Origin: Polytrichum commune
Lineage: Eukaryota; Streptophyta; Polytrichopsida; Polytrichales; Polytrichaceae
Direction of reading: 5' to 3'
Length of the DNA stretch: 64,000 nucleotides
Assembly (NCBI GenBank): GCA_950295325.1
Contig: OX485809.1
Coordinates: 6,572,001 to 6,636,000 of the forward strand
Part shown: positions 1-11,527 of the stretch, piece after piece
Layout: each line of letters opens with the position of its first letter
Numbering within the stretch: position 1 is the stretch's first letter
Made by a program: the position numbers and the translations under genes
Notes under the pieces: generated by a model
What the model saw: only the letters and a program-made list of their open reading frames with translations
Told to the model about the DNA's origin: nothing
Databases searched by the model: none

Positions 1-1273
1 AGGGAAAGATGTGCGCTCTCTTCATCAACGATCTGGACGCAGGTGCGGGACGAATGGGAGGCACCACCCAGTACACGGTGAACAACCAGATGGTGAACGC
101 CACCCTCATGAACATCGCCGATAACCCCACCAACGTGCAGTTGCCCGGAATCTACAACAAGGAGACCATTCCCCGCGTGCCCATCATCGTGACCGGAAAC
201 GACTTCTCCACGTTGTACGCTCCCCTCATCCGTGATGGGCGTATGGAGAAGTTCTACTGGGCACCAACCCGCGAGGACCGGATCGGAGTGTGCACGGGAA
301 TCTTCAGAGCCGACAACGTCCACGCCGACGACATCGTCAAGCTGGTGGACCAGTTCCCCGGCCAATCCATCGGTAGGTGCAGAGCTGTAAATGTACAAAT
401 GACAGAGTTATAATGGTTGGCAGTAGTATTTTAACTGTGAGTGCATTTTTCGAGCTATCTGCGGAGAGTTTGATGGTCGTTCTTTTGCTTCCTCTGATCA
501 CATACACATTGGGATTGCAGACTTCTTCGGTGCTTTGAGGGCTCGTGTGTACGACGACGAAGTGAGGAAATGGGTGGGGGGCATTGGAGTGGAGAACATG
601 GGAAAGAAGCTTGTGAACTCGAAGGACGGTCCCGTGACATTCGAGAAGCCGGCCATGACCATCGAGAAGCTGATGAGCTATGGATTCATGCTTGTGCAAG
701 AGCAGGAGAATGTGAAGCGTGTGCAACTCGCCGAGTCTTACCTGTCCTCTGCAGCTTTGGGTGATGCCAATGACGATGCCATCAAGCAGGGAACTTTCTA
801 TGGTAAGCCATTTGTCGAGCAAAATTTAGAGCCCATTCCCTGTTTTCTTTGCCGAAGTGAATTAAATATTTGAATATCAGTTTGTGAATTCTTCTGCAAT
901 GCATGTTTAATTTTTGTGCACATGTAAGCACTGTTGTTTTCTGCACAACCGAACATCGTTCCACACACACCACTAAATCAAGGTGCAAATGTGGTTAGGA
1001 AATTATCCAGAGTTAGGAGTTTAACAATTGTGTTGGATGCTTTTTCTCAGCTCAGTAAGAAGAGATCAAGAGCAAAAGGACGCGGTGGTAGAAGAGACAT
1101 AGGGTTAAGAGGACTGATGTGGGAATATCTGCACGAGTGTCTCAGGAGGGAATGCAGCCCAACAAGTGGACTTCAAGGTGCCGGAGGGATGTACAGATCC
1201 AAATGCCCAAAACTTTGATCCCACCGCTCGAAGTGACAATGGCACTTGCGTCTATGATTTCAAGAATGTCTGA
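1..1273 (+). CDS. RCA: Rubisco activase, alpha-type (3' part of gene)
   Basis: This chloroplast AAA+ ATPase removes inhibitory sugar phosphates from Rubisco. The gene enters from the left edge (first full codon at base 3). Exons are 1-372, 521-802 and 1149-1273, with stop TGA at 1271-1273. The first exon opens at the Walker B segment [12 protein letters not shown] and continues through the sensor and arginine-finger region ([32 protein letters not shown]). Exon 2 starts [18 protein letters not shown]. The last exon encodes the C-terminal extension [20 protein letters not shown] then a second Cys near the end ([10 protein letters not shown]). The two Cys are 18 residues apart, as in the redox-regulated long isoform of Arabidopsis. 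The acceptor of the last exon could also be at 1146, adding one Gly in frame. The N-terminus, transit peptide and Walker A lie outside the window. Confidence 0.96.
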
Positions 1274-2092
1274 TTGGAGGATAGAACAGGATTTGGTAGT
1301 CTTTTAATTAGTTGAATGTAGTTTTCTAGAGAAGGAGAAGATTAGGCATCTGCTCTTCTTGAATGTAACTTCTTGCCACGCCGAACACTTTCGGAGGTTC
1401 GTGTGTGTGTCTAGTAGAAAATAGAAATCATTGCTTCCTGGCTTCTGTTTGCCCACATCCATTGTGTAAAGGGCATGCTTCTGTATCAACAGTGACACTG
1501 AGAAGTAGTTTCAACCAAGTCTTGTGGTTGTTGCACTGTGTGACTATTTTACCAGCAGACTGACTCGCAGACCTGAGTAAATATTCTGATTAATGAAGGC
1601 TTCTTTTCCTTCCAAAATACATCATCATCCTTCCCACAACGAATTTGTGACAGTAGATGATGGTGTCTAACATTTGTCTTGTCAAATCTTTTACAAGTGG
1701 AGGAAAACTCTATCCACACGTTTGTAGAACTAGTAGTGAACCTTTCTATGAATCATCACGTTGAAGTGGCACATTCTACTTCCTGCATTTGCAATTTTGC
1801 CTCTTGAATGGACGATGTGGACTGTGATTAGTCTGTTCAACCCAAACAAATCTGCCGCTGTGGTTCTCTGTGTTAGCTACATTCTGAGAAGGGATGAAAA
1901 TCCTCTTAGCATTCTCGTTGCATCGTAATTGGTGAATATTCCTCTCCTAATCAGGATGTAAATCTTCGATATGAATGGAACTATGAGCAAATCAGATTTT
2001 ATGGTTTGGTTTGTGCAGTATTGCCAGTCGATGATATTCTCAACATTTGACTATCACATCACAAGACAACAGGACACCTGTGATGTGAAGCA
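1274..2092. other. 3' flank of the Rubisco activase gene
   Basis: Non-coding sequence between two convergent genes. It should hold the activase 3' UTR and poly(A) region, but I see no single clear AATAAA signal. No long ORF, repeat or RNA gene was recognised. Confidence 0.5.
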
Positions 2093-2890
2093 TTATATCG
2101 TTATTCCAGTTTCTGGAAGATTGAAGTTGGGAAACAATTGCACATCGCCTCTCCTTTTCTTCACATCTGATTTGGAAATTTCAGTGTCACAAGAAGTTCG
2201 TCGTTTTCCGTTACACATCACACCTGCATGGTCAGACTTTTCTTTCTCCGTCTCTATTACATCCCCAATTTGTAATGTCAGATCCCTCAATGTGGTGGAA
2301 GCCGTTGTCTCTATCTCCTTCACACAGGTTGGGATCGTTTCAGTCTCCAGAATATGATTGACAGTATCATGATGGAGCCCACAATCAATCAAATTTCTTG
2401 ATGGTTCAAGCTCCATCCCTTCCACTTTGAGGTCACGCATCTCGGACTCTAGAACCTTCACTTCCAATTGCGTGTCCAAGAATACACATTTTCCACACGC
2501 TCCTTGAAACAATTTGCGGAGTTGCACCAACTCACTCGACCCCAGTCGACATCCCTCATCCAGATGTTTATTTGCAAGCAGGTGGGACACAATTTCCTGA
2601 AGCAAATCTTCCTCTAAATGCCTTCTGTCAACTGGCTCTTCAACTTTCAATGAATGCAACAAGGAAATATTTGCCCCATCACACCTACATATATTCAGCT
2701 CTTTCCTGTCATTGTCGAACAGGTTTTTCCTAAGAAGTTCAAGGGAGGTAGCATTTTCAGAACAAAGACCTAATTCACACTCGTTTATAGTGTACAGTTG
2801 CGGCGTGAAAGGGAAGGTTCTCTTCACCAACACCATTCTTGGCGGATGTTTCACAAAAGCACAAAGGTTGAAGTAATGGCAACTCGCCAA
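2093..2890 (-). CDS. Unrecognised protein, 3' exon(s) with an exon-like duplicate upstream
   Basis: I do not recognise this protein. A 265-codon frame is open without interruption on the minus strand, which is unusual in this AT-rich DNA. An ATG is at 2890, but the true start or splice acceptor is uncertain. The first third contains a Cys-rich block (CSENATS..., DRKELNICRCDGANISLLHS). The middle has a second Cys cluster (GACGKCVFLD) and the C-terminal third is charged, with basic NLS-like stretches (GKRRTS, KKRRGD). About 75-80 residues of the N-terminal half are repeated at 3043-3288 with the frame preserved, which supports real or recently real coding sequence. It is convergent with the Rubisco activase gene. 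It could be the 3' exon of a gene or a pseudogene. Confidence 0.4.
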   Translation of the reverse strand: MASCHYFNLCAFVKHPPRMVLVKRTFPFTPQLYTINECELGLCSENATSLELLRKNLFDNDRKELNICRCDGANISLLHSLKVEEPVDRRHLEEDLLQEIVSHLLANKHLDEGCRLGSSELVQLRKLFQGACGKCVFLDTQLEVKVLESEMRDLKVEGMELEPSRNLIDCGLHHDTVNHILETETIPTCVKEIETTASTTLRDLTLQIGDVIETEKEKSDHAGVMCNGKRRTSCDTEISKSDVKKRRGDVQLFPNFNLPETGITI

Positions 2891-3042
2891 ACTTGCACAC
2901 TCTTGGTGATGGATGTTGTGTCACTCCAGTTTCCAACAATTTACTATGGATTTTTTGACGATGTGAAACCCAACAACACAATGACAATTCTGTTCCAAAC
3001 TGGTTATTGCTGAAGATCACCTCGTTCTATAACACTAGACCT

Positions 3043-3288
3043 TTAATTCTGTTGTCTATTTGTAAGCAGGCGGGACACACTATCCTGAATTAAATCTGGC
3101 TCTAAATGCCGTCTGTCAATTGGCTCAGGAGTGTAGTCTTGAACTTTCAGAGATTGCAACAAGGAATTATTTGCCCCATCACACCTACATATATCTAATT
3201 CTTTCCTGTCTCCGGTGAACAGGTATACCCTAAGAAATTCAAGAGAGGTAGGATTTTCACAACAAAGACCTAATTCAGACTCGTTCAT
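3043..3288 (-). CDS. Duplicated exon-like block of the unknown gene
   Basis: The 81-residue frame matches the block encoded at about 2560-2800: ELGLC.EN.TSLE.LR, DRKEL.ICRCDGAN.SLL, PIDRRHLE.DLIQ and SRLL.N. It differs by many substitutions and by a four-codon insertion (QDYT) that keeps frame. Similarity stops abruptly at a shared ACAGTTG at the plus-strand right end (~2804 and ~3301). This fits a tandem segmental duplication of one exon. Whether it is expressed is unknown. The stop lies at 3043 and the ATG at 3288, but the latter may be internal to an exon. Confidence 0.35.
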   Translation of the reverse strand: MNESELGLCCENPTSLEFLRVYLFTGDRKELDICRCDGANNSLLQSLKVQDYTPEPIDRRHLEPDLIQDSVSRLLTNRQQN

Positions 3289-4436
3289 AGTATACAGTTG
3301 AGATCAACTACTGTAGAATCAATCTCACAAACATCATCTTGTTCCTATGATGGACATGATTTCTACATAAAATTCAAACAAAGAGGAACATCTTGTGGCA
3401 ATGGCTTAGAAGCACATAGAATGTCACGCATCAGAAGGTGTTATTCAATGGGAGTTGCAGTTGGGAAGTTTCTTCAGACACATATATATGTACCAAAAGG
3501 AAATGCTATGTATCTTCCAGATATTCATGTGAAAATAACTACTCCATGCACAGGTGGGTTCAAGAATTTCCACTTGATTGATGTGCAGAAAGGATGAAAC
3601 CTATCTACCCAACCACTTCTGCAGGCTAATGAAAGCAAGATTTTATACTAACAACATGCTAACTACTTTCAGATGTTCACTGAATTACATTCAACATGAG
3701 GTAGGTAGGTTTTGGGTGCAATTGTTCCTGTGAGAATCAATCAACAATTCTTTCTCCCCATCAGAAATAGGTATGCAACTTCTGCAACCGTTTACACACC
3801 CTAAAGCTGCTACACCTAAACCCACTGTGCTGAGCGAGACATAGAAACTAGCAGGGTGGAGCAACAACGGTAAACCGATTAGAAATTAGATTCCAATCGG
3901 TCACTCAACAAGGCCAACTAAAAATCGTTTGACTTGGTGTTGCGAATTTCACTACGCCAATGCCATCGCTAGCCTGAGCGCGAGTTTTTTTAGTTTTGAT
4001 GGGAAAGTTGAACAAACCACACATGATTGCACAAAACCCATGCAACTCACTTGTCCCATACTGGTAATGTCCTGATGCCCCTGGATGGCCTTACAAATGT
4101 CCGGCCTTCGGAAGACAATGCAGATCCTTCTGGTTTTACAAAATGATGAATGGAGGAATCGTGCGTCTGCATGAGAGGTGCCCGCCCCCATACCTTGTTA
4201 ATTAGGGCATCCCCCATATCTGACCCCCCCAAAAATACACATCCCGGCCTCTGCAGGCTAGTGTATCTCTGAGGCCCTTTTGTTGTATTTTGTTTTGGGC
4301 ACAGTTGGGTTAGCATTGTTTAAACTCAAGAGTAATTATAAAACCAAGTGTCACGGCAGTGGAAAACATCAGACTTTGAATTCATTGATGTGTTCCATTG
4401 CTTGGATTTAAATGGCTATGTGCTCCATTGTAGGGA

Positions 4437-4515
4437 CAGTCTAACCCTAATCTTGTTAACCGACTAATCCTAGTCCTAATCTTGCTAACCCACTAACCCT
4501 AAACCTAACCCTACT
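4437..4515. repeat. Degenerate telomere-like repeat
   Basis: Several short CTAACCCTAA / CTAACCCTAAACC-like words are interleaved with variants such as CTAATCCTAGTCCTAA. They resemble the plant telomere CCCTAAA but are too degenerate for a recent telomere. Confidence 0.45.
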
Positions 4516-5505
4516 CCTGGATCAGATGGGGGGACCATCTTACAAACTCCACAATCTGAGTGACAAGGTACCAGCTAACTAAGTACAAATGAATCAATTC
4601 TTGGATAAATCACAAGTTTGTGTAAGTTTGCGCGAAGGGACACCCACCTATGCTACACATACGACACCATTTCAACAAATACCTTCGTCTATCTTCATCC
4701 ACCAGTAGTGTAACGAGAGCCATGTGTCTTCACTACTGGAACAATAATCATGTTCCACTGGGTGTTTCATTTCAAAATACAGTGAGAAAGGTCACGTTTC
4801 ACTTGGCCTCCGCTTGACCTTTTCCAGTATCGAAATGGAAATTGAAGTGATATGGCAATGAGCATGTGAAAGTGTTCACTTCCATAGTGTGAATTTGGCC
4901 ATGTCCTTTCTCAGCTTTGGTGTGGAAATGGATGGTCAAGAATATGTTATGGCCTTCTTCCACACTCCTCAAGTGGAAATGAACATTGCCGATTGATTTA
5001 TTCATGCGGTTGTTTACAATAAAGACATGATTCATAGTGTGTAAAAAGATTGTAGTGAAAATGGAGGTTTGTGTAGTGGACATGACTGCTTTTGGAGTGG
5101 AAATTTCAAATTGTGGTTGCAATGGAAATCGACACTTCTTAAGTGAAAATTTTCAATTTGATTGCACTAGGAAATGACATTTCTAACATGTGGAGATCGC
5201 CATGTTGTTGTTTTCGTTGTGCAATGACCTTCAAAGCAAAAATAATTAGTTAAACATGTCACAAACTTAATGTTGTTTTTATACTACCAATTCACACACA
5301 TTGTGCACATTGCAGGTTCTGGAATATTATAGTCTTTTGCTAACTACATCCCTCATTTCTCATATACACATGCTCAATTAGAACACTAAAAATATGTATA
5401 AACCATACTTCATACAAGACAAACGACCATGTCGAGCGGGGTCAAACATAAACTTGTTTGTGGGTGTCTCAAAATTGGTGATGATTTATGTATTTCTTAT
5501 TTCTT

Positions 5506-5531
5506 AGATTTAGATTTAGATTTAGATTTAT
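5506..5531. repeat. (TTTAGA)n microsatellite
   Basis: Four perfect hexamer units TTTAGA in a row, followed by TTTATA. Confidence 0.8.
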
Positions 5532-5769
5532 AATAGGTGTTCACAAACATAAAATTGGTAAATGCCCCATGTATGTTATATATATAAACAACATATCCAC
5601 ATAATTTTGGTGGAACTCTTCAAGTTGCTTCTATCAATTCACTTCCACCTCGCTAGCACATTTTGTAGCAACATGGAAAGGCAATGGAGGACATAACCCA
5701 TCATATTGTGTTATATTTAAAAGGAAACAAAACGAAATCACCAAGAAATGCAAAACTATTGAAAACAAA

Positions 5770-5790
5770 ATATATATATATATATATATA
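5770..5790. repeat. (TA)n microsatellite
   Basis: An uninterrupted run of about ten TA dinucleotides in an AT-rich stretch. Confidence 0.8.
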
Positions 5791-6008
5791 ATGAAAGTTG
5801 AGAGTTTTTCCAATCAACAAAAGATATTGCAAGAAAATGTTGAAACATGGTATTCGTGAAAATGTTACATGGCATGCAAAAATGTCGCAATTGTTATTTT
5901 CTCAAATACAAGGAAAACCAACATGTATTGGTCTCTGGAGGCAACTTTTGCCAACTACACATGGATTTATATACAAAATGCTAGTAGCATGTGCAAGTGA
6001 CAACAAGG

Positions 6009-6111
6009 GAAGAAGTCTTCTTATATCATGAATGTTGTGTTCTTCATTGTTACTTCAAACAATCTTGATAGCAATCAAAACATAACATTCATGATATAGA
6101 AAGACTTCTTC
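6009..6111. repeat. Inverted repeat (hairpin), 28-bp arms
   Basis: The left arm 6009-6036 (GAAGAAGTCTTCTTATATC...) pairs with 6084-6111 with one or two mismatches around a 47-base loop. It may be a relic of a small inverted-repeat transposon. No target-site duplication was identified. Confidence 0.65.
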
Positions 6112-7371
6112 TTTATTCTATGAACTTGTACTATAGTTACCCATACAAAATTAGTTTCAAAATGAAAAAAAAAAAATCCAAAATCGAAATCCACTCCACA
6201 AGAGTAGAAACTGAATCAGGCTTGGAAAAAAAAATGTTACATGTGAATGTGACATTTTCACGAGTACTATGTTTTGAATTACCATTCGTAATATCTTGTA
6301 GTCAAGGAGTGTACTTGTCCCTTATGTGCTTGAGGATTTTTACATTCACAATGACTAGGGTAGGAATGTTCTTAATACAATGGATTGTGAGGTGGAGATA
6401 ATGATAATGCACAAAATCTATGCAAAGATGAGAAATGAGTTAAAAGAAAACCTAAAAGACTTGGAAGTAGTTGAGCTTTGGCGAGCTCCCCACAACTCCT
6501 AACAAGTTTTCTATGTCTCTCTATGGGTTCACAACACCCCTAAGAAAGCTCAACCGTTTATTTCCTCCAACAATTATCATGCACATTGCAACAATGAAAC
6601 CCCACGCCTCTCTCATCACAGATTTGTAGACAAAATAAGCGAACAGTTGTAATACATAATAAGGAGGTGAGAGAGGGAGGAGTGTGAGGAGGGTAAAGGA
6701 GAGGAAATTGTTGATTGAAGAGAGCTTTAAGTTTTGTTGCAAAAGACTAAAATTACAATAAAGTAAAATAATAATAACCTCAATGTTGTTTGGACATCGA
6801 CATGAATGGGATATCGTTCTTCCAAACCTTGATCATGTCTAATCAAGCTTCAACGTAGGGTTATTTCCAAAGATTTGGAGGGTGGTCTCCTTTTAGTATC
6901 ATGTTCAAAAATGGGGGTTAATTCCTGGGGGATTCATGGGAACTTGTTTGTTGTCTAATTTTCTTTTGTTTTACACTAGATATGTGATGAATTTTATGAT
7001 TATTTGTTTCGTGGGTTGGTGGTATTTTGAAATGTCCTAGTGCTTGTATTTATTGGGCATACATGGCTCATCAGATGCAAACGGTGGTGGTTATAAGAGG
7101 GTAGACTATCCACCCCACATATTTAAGTGATTTTTATTGATTGGTATATGTGTCATGTGTTTTTTTAATGGTTGTGGAAGGGAATATGTCATGACAATAG
7201 GTCGATTCTATGAATTGTATGGTATTTAGCAAGGATTTGGTGAGGTGGGTGGGGTTGGTTGTTGTTGGGGGCACCTATTACACATAGGATGTCCAGCCTT
7301 AAGCAAGTCACGCATGGGCATGGGGTGGTAGTATATGTGCATTGTAGTAGCTAGTCCAAGGTTGTCATGTC

Positions 7372-7396
7372 TTGAGGTCTTGAGGTCTTGAGGTTT
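7372..7396. repeat. Short direct repeat TCTTGAGG x3
   Basis: Three consecutive copies of the octamer TCTTGAGG in spacer DNA. Confidence 0.75.
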
Positions 7397-7929
7397 AGGT
7401 TCACGCGTTAGTAAGGGTGTAAAATTAAAATTACAATACAAGGTGATGGTGGCAAATTCCCTCAACAAGACAAACCACACGTGAGTAGTCAATCATTCAC
7501 TATATTCTCATTCCTCCACTTCAAATTTGGGTAAAGTGAAGACCAGGGAGCTTGGGAAGGCAAAGTTAAAGAACCCAAGCTCGCTTCCTCACTCCAAGAA
7601 TTATGGAGAGATTATCAAACTAGAACACAATGAAGAGCCATTGATCTAGGAATAATCATTGTCCAAAAGGTTGAGATTTAGGAAGGAAGCTTGTGTAAGT
7701 GGAAAGAACTCGAGAAGCTCTACAAGATAAAGTGTTTGTTTGTGAAAATAGATCAAGATTGAAAGGAGATATCACCAATCTAATTAAATTATAGTGTTTC
7801 TTTAAGGTGAGTACTTCCTTGAGCTCTACTACATCCTCCCGTTTGAAAGAGGAGAGGCCACATGTCCAATGCCTAGTACGTGGTAGTCTACTACCTTAGA
7901 TGAACCCTCTTTTCTCTCTCATGGTGCAT

Positions 7930-8320
7930 TCAATAGGAAAGAAAAGAAAAAATAACGCCCGTATTTTCACACAAGCATGACTGCGAGCCCGTTGGCCTCA
8001 TACTAATCACGGGGTTCCGTGATGTAGTATGTGGTTTTATGCCTCCGTTAGGAGGTGGGCTCTGGTGGTTCTCTAGAAGTCCATTTTGATTAAGGTGGGG
8101 GTACGGGTGGTTGTTTATTGTCGAGTTTTCTTTTATTAAGTACCAAGTACGTGAGGTATTTAATAGCGTTTTGGTGTATGTCTTTCATGAGTTTTTTTAT
8201 GTTGGATTTAGGGATTTTTAAGTCCGTTAGTTTTTGGATGGAGTGTTCGTGTATGGCTCCTCGTACTCGTGCAGTGATTGTTATAACGGGGTTGGTTTTC
8301 CAACCCTTGTTGTGCATTCA
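7930..8320 (-). mobile_element. Retroelement-like fragment with a conserved C-terminal reading frame, copy 1
   Basis: The minus-strand frame ending at stop TAA (8092-8090) encodes VITITARVRGAIHEHS, then KLTDLKIPKSNIKKLM and IHQNAIKYLTYLVLNKRKLD. The copy at about 18125-18480 encodes nearly the same peptide and stops at the same aligned codon. Beyond the stop both copies share a ~150-base 3' tail (AGCCCACCTCCTAA...) ending in a pyrimidine-rich run. The layout (V/I-T-I-T...G-A-I at the end of a polymerase-like frame, then a 3' UTR) suggests the C-terminus of a non-LTR retroelement reverse transcriptase. That assignment is an inference from general resemblance. It is truncated at the element's 5' side. 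Confidence 0.5.
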
Positions 8321-9320
8321 ATAACCTCTCAAGGTGGGGCTCATTCTTAATACCTTTGTACATGCCTTCTCCTCTAGGACACACTTTTCCATGCCCGGCC
8401 AAGGGGATGATAATCACAAAATGACAAATTTTTGAACCCCTTCCACATGGATATCTGCGTTAATCTTCCATGGAGAATGAACACTAATGATTGACATAAT
8501 TATACTTGGGGGGCAAGGGGTGAAGATTTGAGGAAGGGGATATGACCACCTACCTATATAGTATTTTGGAACTTGAAATTGACTTTCATTTGAGTAGGAA
8601 AATATTGATCTGCAGTAACATATTGGTGTGGACCTAAGATTGTTGTATTCTACACCAAATGTTTTACTATAGCATAATTTTGCACCCTTTTAAACTCATC
8701 CGACTCACTAATCTCTTTTATTAAAATATTGAAAAATTGAGCATGCAACTTGTTCATCGTTCCACTAGATGAGCCATTAAATGTGTGGAAATTTTGAGGT
8801 CACAATAATGTTTTCCAATCACAGACATGTTAAATAGCTTTTCACTTTAGCTAATCAACTTAAAATTTAGATTATTTTTATCATTGTTGGCACTCTAGTT
8901 CTTTTTTAATGACAATACTTCTAATTTGATTCGATTAAGACCAATGACAATATTCCTTATTCTAAATGTACAATTATATTATAAAAACTACCCTCCCTAA
9001 CATTTTTTGCAAACCAATTCCAAATTAGTTTTGAAATCATATTTTTATCCTACATCTTTGATATGATGTCAACCCCTAAACCTTCAAGGGTTAAAGCTTT
9101 GAACCTAAGGGTGGCTTTCCCTTACACTAGGCATGATCTTAAGCGCCAAACTTGCAAGCTTCAAGAAATGAGCTCCACTTACACATTTGAGGTTCCAACT
9201 TGAGAGCTTCAACATTTTAGTGAAAATCTGTCCAAGTTAAACTTCATCCATGCGATTATCACAATATTTTTTATGTTATAATGAGTGGACCAAGCAAGTG
9301 TCTATGGTTAGTATACCCTT

Positions 9321-9344
9321 GTGTGTGTATGTGTGTGTGTGTGA
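9321..9344. repeat. (GT)n microsatellite
   Basis: A run of TG/GT dinucleotides with one interruption by A. Confidence 0.75.
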
Positions 9345-9529
9345 GATACATATTATTAAGCTCAATGTATTAATGTATGAGTCCGACAGGGGTCAATGAT
9401 TGTTCCACTAAGCAATGAATGACATGGCAAGGGGAACCTAAGCTTTTGGCCATGCAGTCATCACAAAGCAAAAACACGAGAGCAATTAACTCTAGAATGA
9501 CATGGGTGGCATCTTGGTATGTGGGAGAT

Positions 9530-9750
9530 GCATGGTCAATTTCAAACCTATGCCATGCGAAACCCATGTGGAAATGACCATATCCATGTAGTAGTAGAGG
9601 GTCCAATTTCATTTGGTAGCCATAGAAGCAGTTTTGAGCAACCTTTGAAAGGAAGGTTCATTTCCACACGGTCATGTGGAAATTCACACAGCTCGTTTCC
9701 ACTTAAGTGACCTATTCCACTTCATGTGGAGCCCAATTGGAAATCTCGTG
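9530..9750. repeat. GTGGAAA/TTTCCAC-rich block
   Basis: It contains many copies of ATGTGGAAATGACC-like and TTTCCACACGG-like words in both orientations, capable of forming several small hairpins. A related block occupies about 4690-5180. Confidence 0.4.
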
Positions 9751-11527
9751 TGGCCCAAGACCATTATTTTAGTAGCCTTCCATGCACGTTACGAGTGCAA
9801 ATGATGCCTCTGATGAGCATACTAATGACTAGCGTTGGAGTTATATCTATTGTGTTATACATTTATCATAAGATTTCCTCTATTAAGAGGCTTAAACATT
9901 CCTAAACATACACGATGAAAAGAAATTTATGTAAAAATATTTATTTTATAGCCATTTAGAGTTGATCAAAGTTTTTCTTGACTTAATTAGGACCCATCCC
10001 TATTTTGTAGATTCTTTTATCCTTATCTTATTATTAAACCCCACATCTAACCAAGAAATTTGCAGGGCTAAAACTAGCATGGCATTGTTGTCATTGGATT
10101 TTGATCTTTGGCATCTAGCAATTTGTATTTGTGGCTATGATATTTGTTGTTGTTGCCCATAAATCCCACAATATGAAGAAAAATAATATGGTCATTGACC
10201 ATTGAAATTTCAATATAACATATTGTATTGGATGACCATATGACCTTTGGCCACAGCATATATGGTCTTTGGTATCCACCAATTTCACTCATATTTTCAT
10301 GCAGGTGATCAAAGACCATCAGATTGCTAGAAACATGTAAATGAGTGTAACATAGATAAGGGCCACAGCATACAGTCTTGGCTTGTTGGTCTTTAGCATC
10401 TACCAAATTGTCTCCCATAAGTCTCAAAAGTTGATGGTGAGTTATATTTCTTAATTTGACCTATGAACATGAAGACATGGTCACTTTATTGTCAAATGAT
10501 TGCTTAAGAATCTGAAGACTTAATTTATGGGTCATCAAGACCAGATTCCAAAGCAGATACAATGTTTTCCAATCAATGATGACTTTGCAAAAACTGTGAA
10601 TATTCTTTGTACAAAGATACATGGATGCATGAGTAAATGTGACTATGAATTTGGAGTTGGAATGAACTTTGCACATCAAGGTAGCTTGACATACATGAAC
10701 CTCATAATTGTGCCACTGCCCCCCACTATGGCTATGTTGGAAAGCATTACATTTATGCTTTAGAATTGAACCATCAATGCCAAATGGGTACTCATCTCCA
10801 TCTCATAAGTGCATTCAAAGTTGATAGATTCAAAGTTGATAAATTTTGTGTATGCCTCCATCCACCCCACATGCCAGTCAGCAACTATTTGGCCAAATGT
10901 ATTCTCTTCTTCCTACTCTACTCTATTCTACAGAATGCAATTAGTCATCCTCATATAACACCAGGGTGAATTCATTATCTAAATGAAAAAGTTCTTGCGA
11001 GTAATCCTTGATAGTTAGAACACTACCTTCGACAACCAACAAGATCAATATACATGTGCTGGTGCATGTGTGTATCAGGAAGTGTAAGTAACAGTGATGG
11101 TACAATTGACATTAATAGAAAGTAGCCCCATCCAAAGGTTGTAAAGAAACTTACGAAGCTTGTATGCTATGTACACCTTGTAAAGCACACTTCTTGCCTT
11201 TGAATGCAGATCAGAATACCCAAACTGGTAGAGTTCCTTCTCTGCTTTGCACATGCTAAATTCAGACTGGGAAGTTTGGTTGCTCTGGAGAAATCCTGAT
11301 CAGGTGGTAAAATCTACACTGCCTACCATTGTGTGGCAATTATAGTCCAGAAGTCCCTCTTGTAAATAGTGACTAATCAACATATCTATCCTCTGAAGCA
11401 CAAATTCAAAAATTAGATCACAGAACTTTGGCAGATTACTCTGTAACCTCAAGCAAACACTTCTCATAGGCTTAAAATAATAATAGAATGCATTAACACT
11501 CGAGTGTCGGTGGTGATCACTTTGACA

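Larger units (their letters stand above)
3290..11527. other. Repeat-rich intergenic spacer
   Basis: About 8.2 kb, AT-rich, with no recognised host gene. It contains telomere-like degenerate repeats (4437-4515), two blocks dense in the short inverted words TTTCCAC/GTGGAAA (about 4690-5180 and 9530-9750), a hairpin (6009-6111), microsatellites and a retroelement-like coding fragment (about 7930-8320). Scattered ORFs of 60-110 codons overlap on both strands and look accidental. Confidence 0.6.

Noticed and set aside
337-822. 161-codon minus-strand ORF
   Set aside because: It is antisense to Rubisco activase exons and crosses their intron; a shadow of a real gene.
2775-3020. Overlapping minus-strand frame near the unknown gene
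   Set aside because: It is in another frame, is not conserved between the two duplicate blocks and has no recognisable features.
4437-4515. A true telomere or chromosome end
   Set aside because: Units are degenerate and short, and the flanks are ordinary spacer.
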